Shown here piece by piece: positions 58,361 through 64,000 of a stretch of 64,000 nucleotides of DNA. The notes beneath the pieces were generated by a model. The model saw only the letters and a program-made list of their open reading frames with translations, did no database searches and was not told the origin of the DNA. The DNA is from Candidatus Nanopelagicales bacterium (GTDB taxonomy: Bacteria > Actinomycetota > Actinomycetes > S36-B12), in contig JAURFD010000001.1 in the NCBI GenBank assembly GCA_030827125.1, forward strand, positions 162,750-226,749, read 5' to 3'. Position 1 is the stretch's first letter; each line of letters begins with the position of its first letter. The translations under genes were made by a program, and so were the position numbers.

Positions 58361-58954
58361 CCACACCCCTCCGCGCGTGCGCAATCGTGTGTGGGCATTT
58401 CGGGCAATACCCGTGCGCAGGTGCGCACTCGCGGAGAAGGGTTTGAGGATGATGGGGCGGCGGATCAGGCTGAGTGGGTCGCGATAGGTCCGCCCGCTCT
58501 TGAGCCCCCAGTGCAGGCCCGACGCATGCCCACCGCCGACCAGGGTGCCGATCCGGTCGCCGGTGCTCACCACCGCACCCACAGACACCGACGGGCGCAC
58601 CCCCTCGTACGTCGTCCGCCAGGAGCCCTCCGGAAGGCCCGGCAGTCCCGCCGGATGCTGGACGCTCACGACCCAGCGTCCAGCGACGAGCCGGGCCACG
58701 ACGACGGTCCCCGGTCCGGCCGCCCGCACCGATTGCCCACGGGTCGCGGCGAGATCAACCCCCCGATGCCCGGGGCCGTAGGGACCGGCCGGCGGAACAA
58801 AGGGGCGCTGCACCGTGGTCGGCTCGAGCGGGGCGACCCAGGTCGGGGGCGGGGGTGCGGCAGTGGGGTACTGGGCGGCTGAGGGGCTGCCAGTCGCCGA
58901 GGGGGACAGGAGCGTGGAGGCCAGGATCGCCGCGCTGAGGAATGTGGTCACCAT
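58310..58954 (-). CDS. secreted M23 family metallopeptidase
   Basis: From the ATG at 58954 the 214-residue protein has a signal-like hydrophobic start ([15 protein letters not shown]) and a Pro-rich linker. The LytM fold follows: [95 protein letters not shown] and HWGL supply the zinc ligands. It probably cleaves peptidoglycan cross-links. The last 40 or so residues ([19 protein letters not shown] and a Gly-rich end) are read from a palindromic repeat and the xerC 3' end, not from the domain. An in-frame TTG at 59014 would lengthen the N-terminus. Confidence 0.85.
   Translation of the reverse strand: MVTTFLSAAILASTLLSPSATGSPSAAQYPTAAPPPPTWVAPLEPTTVQRPFVPPAGPYGPGHRGVDLAATRGQSVRAAGPGTVVVARLVAGRWVVSVQHPAGLPGLPEGSWRTTYEGVRPSVSVGAVVSTGDRIGTLVGGGHASGLHWGLKSGRTYRDPLSLIRRPIILKPFSASAHLRTGIARNAHTRLRTRGGVWLGAGVGLGVGAAQALD
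58369..58436. repeat. dispersed palindromic element, family 1, copy 3 (diverged)
   Basis: Arms 58369-58383 and 58422-58436 are reverse complements with one mismatch. The right arm TGCGCACTCGCGG resembles GCGCACACTCG of copy 1 and GTGCACACTCGG of copy 2. An inner GGG/CCC pair continues the stem. Unlike the other copies it lies inside a reading frame, the 3' part of the M23 gene. Confidence 0.6.
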
Positions 58955-59033
58955 GCGGCCACCCTGTGCCAGCAGCAGCCCACCGGAAAGGCCCTCGGCC
59001 ACACCTGTGGACAAAGCACCCCCGCGGATCCCG

Positions 59034-59213
59034 TAGACTCACCCACTGGTCCGGGTCCGCCCGGATACATCACGCACCCAGCCCCGTAGGGGCAAGGCCG
59101 TCGGTCCCGGTTCGCCGGGATGGCCTGACCGGGTGCTAGGAGCCGCCCTCAACCGGGGGTGGCGAGGAACCGACAGCGATCGGCGCAGTCCGATCGCGCA
59201 TGAGGAGTGCCCC
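59034..59213 (+). promoter_or_regulatory. rpsB promoter and structured 5' leader
   Basis: TAGACT at 59034-59039 is a good -10, which gives a leader of about 165 nt before the rpsB ATG. The leader contains several short GC-rich hairpins, for example CCCCGTAGGGG near 59084-59094 and CCCGG-TTCG-CCGGG near 59107-59120. A perfect DnaA-box-like TGTGGACAA (59006-59014) lies just upstream. Leader length suggests autogenous control by S2, but no known motif was recognised. Confidence 0.45.
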
Positions 59214-60044
59214 ATGGCCGTCGTCACGATGCGCCAGTTGCTGGAGAGTGGTGTCCACTTCGGACACCAGACCCGCCGCTGGAATCCCAAGATGAAGCGC
59301 TTCATCTTCACCGAGCGCAATGGCATCTACATCATCGATCTGCAGCAGTCGCTGTCCTACATCGACCGCGCGTACGAGTTCGTCAAGGAGACCGTCGCCC
59401 ACGGTGGCTCGGTCATGTTCGTGGGCACCAAGAAGCAGGCGCAGGAGCCCATCGCGCAGCAGGCGACGCGTGTCGGGATGCCCTACGTCAACCAGCGCTG
59501 GCTCGGTGGCATGCTCACCAACTTCTCCACCGTGCACAAGAGGCTGCAGCGGCTCAAGGAGCTCGAGAGCATCGAGGCGGATCCGACCTCGACGGGTCTC
59601 ACCAAGAAGGAGCTGCTCGTCCTCGATCGCGAGCGCACCAAGCTCGATCGCACCCTCGGTGGCATCCGCGACATGACCAAGTTGCCGAGCGCCGTGTGGG
59701 TCATCGACTCCAACAAGGAGCACATCGCCGTGGGTGAGGCGCACAAGCTCGGCATCCCGGTCATCTCGATTCTCGACACCAACTGCGATCCCGACGTCAT
59801 CGACTTCCCGATCCCGGGCAACGACGACGCGATTCGTAGCGTCACGCTGCTGACCCGCGTCATTGCGGATGCGGTCGCTGACGGCCTCATGGCCCGCGCC
59901 GGCCGCGCTGTCGAGGGTGAGGCCGCCGCGATTGCCGCCGAGGAGCCGCTTGCCGAGTGGGAGAAGGAACTCCTCGCCGGTGGAGCACCCGCCGAGGTCG
60001 TCGAGGTGGTTGAGGTCGCTCCTGAGGCCACCCAGGCCCCGTAG
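59214..60044 (+). CDS. rpsB: 30S ribosomal protein S2
   Basis: The 276-residue protein begins [46 protein letters not shown], with [36 protein letters not shown] and [31 protein letters not shown], all typical of S2. The C-terminal 50 residues are an acidic Ala/Glu/Val tail, as in many actinobacteria. It is in the conserved rpsB-tsf-pyrH-frr order. Confidence 0.96.
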   Translation: MAVVTMRQLLESGVHFGHQTRRWNPKMKRFIFTERNGIYIIDLQQSLSYIDRAYEFVKETVAHGGSVMFVGTKKQAQEPIAQQATRVGMPYVNQRWLGGMLTNFSTVHKRLQRLKELESIEADPTSTGLTKKELLVLDRERTKLDRTLGGIRDMTKLPSAVWVIDSNKEHIAVGEAHKLGIPVISILDTNCDPDVIDFPIPGNDDAIRSVTLLTRVIADAVADGLMARAGRAVEGEAAAIAAEEPLAEWEKELLAGGAPAEVVEVVEVAPEATQAP

Positions 60045-60136
60045 TCATCGATGGGCGGGTCGTGGGCCCTTCGGCCTTCGACCCGCACCTCGTGACAACC
60101 CCCGAACATTCCATTCAACGCAAGACAGGGAAGGTC

Positions 60137-60955
60137 ATGTCCAACATCACGGCTGCCGACGTCAAGAAGCTCCGCGACCTCACGGGCGCGGGCATGATGG
60201 AGTGCAAGAAGGCGCTGGAAGAGTCTGGCGGTGATCTGGACAAGGCCGTCGAGGCTTTGCGCATCACCGGAGCCGCCAAGGCCGCCAAGCGAGGTGCCGA
60301 GCGCACCGCCAGCAACGGTCTTGTCGTTGCGCAAGACAATGCGATGGTCGAGATCCTCTGCGAGACCGACTTCGTCGCGAAGAATGAGGACTTCCAGGCT
60401 CTCGCGGGCACCGTCGTCGCGACGGCCGCCGAGCTCCAGATCGGCGATGCGCCAACGCTGCTCGGCACGACCATGACCGATGGCCGCACCGTGAGTGACG
60501 CGATTGCCAACCTCGCCGGCATCATCGGCGAGAAGCTCGAGCTCGGCCGGGTGGCATTGCTGCAGGCACCGGTTGCGACGTACATGCACAAGCGTTCCTC
60601 GGACCTGCCCGCGCAGGTCGGCGTCATGGTCTCCTATGCCGGCAACGAGGACGATGCGCGCAACGTTGCCATGCAGATCGCGGCCATGCGCCCCACCTAC
60701 GTGTCCCAGGACGAGGTTCCTGCCGACGTCGTGGAAAACGAGCGGCGTATCGCGGAGGCGACCGCCAAGGAGGAGGGCAAGCCGGAGGCGGCCCTGCCCA
60801 AGATCGTCGAGGGGCGTCTCCAGGGATTCTTCAAGGACGCGGTCCTGCTCGATCAGCCATCCGTGCTCGACAGCAAGAAGTCCGTGGGCCAGGTTCTCAA
60901 GGACGCCGGCACGACGGTGACAGCGTTCGCCCGCTTCGAGGTCGGCCAGTCCTAG
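60137..60955 (+). CDS. tsf: elongation factor Ts
   Basis: EF-Ts exchanges GDP on EF-Tu. The 272-residue protein has the UBA-like start [40 protein letters not shown], the signature [19 protein letters not shown], and the dimerisation domain ending [31 protein letters not shown] 60137 has GGGAAGG upstream. Confidence 0.96.
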   Translation: MSNITAADVKKLRDLTGAGMMECKKALEESGGDLDKAVEALRITGAAKAAKRGAERTASNGLVVAQDNAMVEILCETDFVAKNEDFQALAGTVVATAAELQIGDAPTLLGTTMTDGRTVSDAIANLAGIIGEKLELGRVALLQAPVATYMHKRSSDLPAQVGVMVSYAGNEDDARNVAMQIAAMRPTYVSQDEVPADVVENERRIAEATAKEEGKPEAALPKIVEGRLQGFFKDAVLLDQPSVLDSKKSVGQVLKDAGTTVTAFARFEVGQS

Positions 60956-61009
60956 CCGGTCAGCCTGCGGGCCGACGAGTCCCACCAGCCATGTCACACC
61001 TGCTGTTCT

Positions 61010-61037
61010 GACCGATCCCCGGGCGACCGGGGCGGTC
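61010..61037 (+). terminator. hairpin between tsf and pyrH
   Basis: GACCG (61010-61014) pairs with CGGTC (61033-61037), and CCCCG (61017-61021) pairs with CGGGG (61028-61032). There is no T-run. A TACGGT -10 at 61045-61050 follows and may start pyrH transcription. Confidence 0.45.
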
Positions 61038-61099
61038 GGAACGCTACGGTCGGGGTGTACCCGGGGCCTCGTCACCCTGGGAGGATGCGAGGAGGGCAC

Positions 61100-61915
61100 A
61101 TGCCGGATCGTTCCGGAGTCGTCCAACCCTCACTCGAGGGCACGATCGAGACGTGGCCGGAGGCGCCCGAGGGGGGCTGGAACCGGGTTCTGCTCAAGCT
61201 ATCCGGCGAAGCGTTCGCGGGGGACGGCGAACTCGGTGTCGATCCCGACGTCGTGTCCTCCATCGCCCGGCAGATCGCCAACATCGTCCGTGGGGGTACC
61301 GAGGTGGCCGTCGTCATCGGCGGGGGCAACTACTTCCGCGGTGCGCAGCTGTCCCAGCGCGGAATGGACCGGGCGCGTGCCGACTACATGGGCATGCTCG
61401 GCACGGTGATGAACTGCCTGGCGCTTCAGGATTTCCTCGAGAAGCAGGGCGTGGAGACGCGTGTCCAGACCGCCATCACGATGGGGCAGGTCGCCGAGGC
61501 CTACATTCCCCGCCGGGCGATGCGCCATCTGGAGAAGGGGCGTGTCGTCATCTTCGGGGCCGGCCTCGGTGCGCCGTATTTCTCCACCGACAGCACGGCA
61601 GCCCAGCGGGCTCTGGAGATCGGAGGCGAGATCGTCCTCATGGCGAAGGCTGTCGATGGCATCTACGACGCCGATCCGCGGACGCATCCCGACGCCTCTC
61701 GGTTCGAGCGACTCTCCTATGACGAGGTCCTCGCTCGCGACCTCAAGGTCGCCGATGCCACGGCCATCAGCCTGTGCCGCGACAACAATCTGCCGATCCT
61801 GGTGTTCAACCTCATGGTCGAGGGCAACATGGCCCGGGCCGTGCGAGGTGAGAGGATCGGAACCCTGGTCACCAAGGCCATGAATGACGACGAAGTGCAG
61901 GAGGCACGGACGTGA
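61100..61915 (+). CDS. pyrH: UMP kinase
   Basis: PyrH phosphorylates UMP to UDP. The 271-residue amino-acid-kinase-fold protein has [94 protein letters not shown] and [21 protein letters not shown]. An N-terminal extension of about 30 residues precedes the core. GGAGGG lies 5 nt before ATG 61100. The stop overlaps the frr start. Confidence 0.95.
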   Translation: MPDRSGVVQPSLEGTIETWPEAPEGGWNRVLLKLSGEAFAGDGELGVDPDVVSSIARQIANIVRGGTEVAVVIGGGNYFRGAQLSQRGMDRARADYMGMLGTVMNCLALQDFLEKQGVETRVQTAITMGQVAEAYIPRRAMRHLEKGRVVIFGAGLGAPYFSTDSTAAQRALEIGGEIVLMAKAVDGIYDADPRTHPDASRFERLSYDEVLARDLKVADATAISLCRDNNLPILVFNLMVEGNMARAVRGERIGTLVTKAMNDDEVQEART

Positions 61916-62478
61916 GCGAGCAGGTCGACGAGATCCTCATGGAGGCCGAGGAGAAGATGGAGAAGGCCATCGAGGTCGCTCGCGAGGACTTCACCTCCAT
62001 TCGAACCGGTCGTGCCAACCCAGGCATGTTCAACAAGGTGATGGTCGACTACTACGGCACCCTCACTCCGGTGAACCAGTTGGCGTCCTTCGCATCACCC
62101 GAGGCCCGCATGATGATCGTCACGCCGTACGACAAGGGGTCGCTCGCCGCCATTGAGAAGGCGATCCGCGATTCCGACCTTGGCGTCAATCCCACGAACG
62201 ACGGCAACATCATCCGCGTCGTGCTGCCCTCCCTGACGGAGGAGCGCCGCAAGGAGTACATCAAGGTGGCCCGCCAGAAGGCTGAGGAGGCGCGCGTCTC
62301 CGTCCGCAACATCCGTCGTCACGCCAAGGATGCGATGGAGAAGATGGTCAAGGATCATGAGGTCGGCGAGGACGAGGTGAAGCGAGCCGAGAAGCAGCTT
62401 GAGGACCTCACGCACAAGACCGTCGAGCATGTGGACGAGATCCTCAAGCACAAGGAAGCCGAGCTCCTCGAGGTCTAG
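61912..62478 (+). CDS. frr: ribosome recycling factor
   Basis: RRF splits post-termination ribosomes with EF-G. The 188-residue protein has [65 protein letters not shown] and ends with the three-helix domain ([35 protein letters not shown]). GTG 61912 overlaps the pyrH stop by 4 bases. Confidence 0.96.
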   Translation: MSEQVDEILMEAEEKMEKAIEVAREDFTSIRTGRANPGMFNKVMVDYYGTLTPVNQLASFASPEARMMIVTPYDKGSLAAIEKAIRDSDLGVNPTNDGNIIRVVLPSLTEERRKEYIKVARQKAEEARVSVRNIRRHAKDAMEKMVKDHEVGEDEVKRAEKQLEDLTHKTVEHVDEILKHKEAELLEV

Positions 62479-62481
62479 GAC

Positions 62482-63327
62482 GTGACCTCCAACGACGGGC
62501 AAGCGGCGCCCTCCGCCGGGCGCGCCGGACGGAACCTTCCGGCGGCCATCGCCTCCGGCGTGGTCCTCGCAGTACTTGTCGTCGTCAGCCTCATCTGGGT
62601 GAAGTGGCTCTTCGGCGTCCTCGCCGGAATCGTCCTGCTCATCGCTCTTGGCGAACTCATCGGTGCCTTCGCGAGTCGAGACATCCGGGTCGCGAGGACA
62701 CCTGTCTACGCGGGAACTGTGGCGGCCATGGCGTCCGCCTACATCTGGGGTCCGGAGGCGCTGCTCGGCACCCTCGGTGCCGCCGTCGTGGCGGTGCTCA
62801 TCTGGCGAATCAGGCGTGGTGCTGAGGGCTACGTGCGCGATGTGTCCGCCAGCGTGTTCCTACTGGGCTACATCGCCCTCATGGCCGGATTCGCCATGCT
62901 CATGTTGGCCGAATCCGACGGGCCGTGGCGCATTGTGGTCTTCATCCTGCTCACCATTGGCAACGACATCGGTGGGTACGCCACCGGCGTGCTCTTCGGG
63001 CGCCACCCCATCGCGCCGAATATCAGTCCCAAGAAGTCGTGGGAAGGCTTCGCGGGGTCTCTCGCGGTGCAAGTGGCGATCGGTGTAGCCGCGTTCATCT
63101 GGATCTTCGAAGCGCCGTGGTGGCAGGGGCTCATCATGGGCGCTGTCCTCACGGTCACGGCGACGGCCGGGGACTTCGCGGAGAGTGCGATCAAGCGCGA
63201 TCTCGGGATCAAGGACATGGGCACGCTCCTGCCCGGTCACGGTGGCCTCATGGATCGCCTCGACTCGCTGGTGATCAACGCTTTCGCCGCCTGGGCCCTG
63301 TTCGCGCTCTTCCTGGGCACGGGCTGA
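62482..63327 (+). CDS. cdsA: phosphatidate cytidylyltransferase
   Basis: CdsA makes CDP-diacylglycerol for phospholipids. The 281-residue membrane protein has about seven or eight transmembrane segments and the C-terminal signature: NDIGGYATGVLFGRHPIAPNISPKKSWEGFAGSL, then GDFAESAIKRDLGIKDMGTLLPGHGGLMDRLDSL. GTG 62482 begins 3 bases after frr. Confidence 0.95.
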   Translation: MTSNDGQAAPSAGRAGRNLPAAIASGVVLAVLVVVSLIWVKWLFGVLAGIVLLIALGELIGAFASRDIRVARTPVYAGTVAAMASAYIWGPEALLGTLGAAVVAVLIWRIRRGAEGYVRDVSASVFLLGYIALMAGFAMLMLAESDGPWRIVVFILLTIGNDIGGYATGVLFGRHPIAPNISPKKSWEGFAGSLAVQVAIGVAAFIWIFEAPWWQGLIMGAVLTVTATAGDFAESAIKRDLGIKDMGTLLPGHGGLMDRLDSLVINAFAAWALFALFLGTG

Positions 63328-63333
63328 CACACT
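63328..63333 (+). promoter_or_regulatory. possible -10 element of rlmN
   Basis: CACACT lies 6 nt before the rlmN ATG, the same spacing as other leaderless starts here, but its first base departs from TANNNT. Confidence 0.25.
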
Positions 63334-63339
63334 GACGGC

Positions 63340-64000
63340 ATGCCTGAACCTGGCGAGCTCATTCTGGAGGCCCCCCGGCGCGGGCGCCCGCCGCGCCATC
63401 TCGCCGACCTCACGGTGGAGGAGCGACGCACGGTCATGGCCGAGTTGGGCCTGCCGGCCTTCCGTGCCGATCAAGTGTCGCGGCACTGGTTCGGACGGTG
63501 GGAGGACGACCCCAGCACGTGGAGCGACCTTTCGCCGGCCGATCGAGAGACGGTGGCGCGTGAGCTCCTGCCCACGCTGCTGATGCCGGTTCGCGAACTC
63601 TCCTGCGATGACGGCGCCACCGTGAAGATGCTGTGGCGCCTCCACGATGGGTCTCGTGTGGAGTCCGTCCTCATGGGCTACCGCGATCGCATCACGATGT
63701 GCGTGTCGTCCCAGGCCGGGTGCGGCATGAACTGCCCCTTCTGCGCCACGGGACAGGCCGGGCTTACCCGCAACCTGTCGACGGCCGAGATCGTCGAGCA
63801 GGTCCTCGCCGGAGCCCGCATGATCAAGGCCGGGCTCATCCCGGGTGATCGCGAGCGCGTGAGCAATGTCGTGTTCATGGGCATGGGTGAACCGCTTGCC
63901 AACTACCGTGCGCTCATGGGGGCGATTCACCGTCTCGTGGATCCGGTGCCGGCCGGTCTGGGCATGTCGGCCCGAGGCATCACCGTCTCGACTGTCGGGT
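63340..64000 (+). CDS. rlmN: 23S rRNA (adenine(2503)-C2)-methyltransferase, truncated by window end
   Basis: RlmN is a radical-SAM enzyme that methylates A2503 of 23S rRNA and A37 of some tRNAs. The first 220 residues are present: [14 protein letters not shown], the radical-SAM cluster motif [25 protein letters not shown] (CX3CX2C), and [16 protein letters not shown]. The catalytic C-terminal Cys lies beyond the window. It follows cdsA by 12 bases. Confidence 0.94.
   Translation, partial: MPEPGELILEAPRRGRPPRHLADLTVEERRTVMAELGLPAFRADQVSRHWFGRWEDDPSTWSDLSPADRETVARELLPTLLMPVRELSCDDGATVKMLWRLHDGSRVESVLMGYRDRITMCVSSQAGCGMNCPFCATGQAGLTRNLSTAEIVEQVLAGARMIKAGLIPGDRERVSNVVFMGMGEPLANYRALMGAIHRLVDPVPAGLGMSARGITVSTVG

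Overview
The window is 64 kb of a high-GC bacterial chromosome and reads as a free-living member of the Actinomycetota. The evidence is the gene order (rsmD-coaD-SepIVA-like-yceD-rpmF-acp-rnc-mutM-smc-ftsY, then rpsP-khpA-rimM-trmD-rplS-lepB-rnhB ... rpsB-tsf-pyrH-frr-cdsA-rlmN), families largely confined to that phylum (DUF3515, an LtbR/NdgR-type IclR regulator, a HupB-type HU with a Lys/Ala tail), a CofC/FbiD-like F420 enzyme, frequent GTG and TTG starts and very high GC3. No prophage, insertion sequence or CRISPR is visible. The species cannot be named from this sequence alone.

1-20 kb is a branched-chain amino acid region: ilvD (3' end), ilvBNC, serA, leuA, leuB, ilvE, cimA, leuC and leuD, with a divergent IclR regulator beside leuCD. 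Three genes carry upstream leader peptides rich in the codons of the pathway product: ilvB (Ile-Leu-Val-Val), leuA on the minus strand (Leu-Leu-Leu) and cimA (Ile-Ile-Ile). Each leader start codon lies 6-8 nt after a TANNNT -10 element, so the leaders look leaderless. ilvB and cimA have intrinsic terminators between leader and gene; leuA instead has a fold that can pair the Leu codons with the leuA Shine-Dalgarno. Between ilvC and serA sit a nitrobindin-like barrel protein, a DUF2256/DUF3253 zinc-ribbon protein and an apparently circularly permuted photolyase-like flavoprotein. gltX is followed by tRNA-Gln and tRNA-Glu.

20-33 kb holds hup, cofC, plsC-gpsA, a trans-sulfuration enzyme, ddl, DUF3515 with a stand-alone Lrp ligand-binding domain, thiL, rpmB, a DegV/FakA-type DAK2 protein, recG, rsmD and coaD. 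33-47 kb is the rpmF-acp-rnc-mutM-smc-ftsY block, then amt-glnK-glnD (ammonium uptake and PII signalling) and ffh. 47-64 kb is the ribosome and translation block with two adjacent signal peptidase I genes (the second lacks the catalytic Lys), a SulP transporter, yraN-comM-dprA-xerC, an M23 peptidase and rpsB-tsf-pyrH-frr-cdsA-rlmN (truncated by the window end).

Intergenic regions contain at least two families of dispersed palindromic elements. One has three copies (near 10.7, 17.4 and 58.4 kb), the third running into the 3' end of the M23 gene. The other is a 50-bp element with two copies (14.8 and 39.6 kb). Several further large single hairpins are present. Apart from 225-576, which holds the ilvB control region, no stretch over 300 bases lacks a gene.
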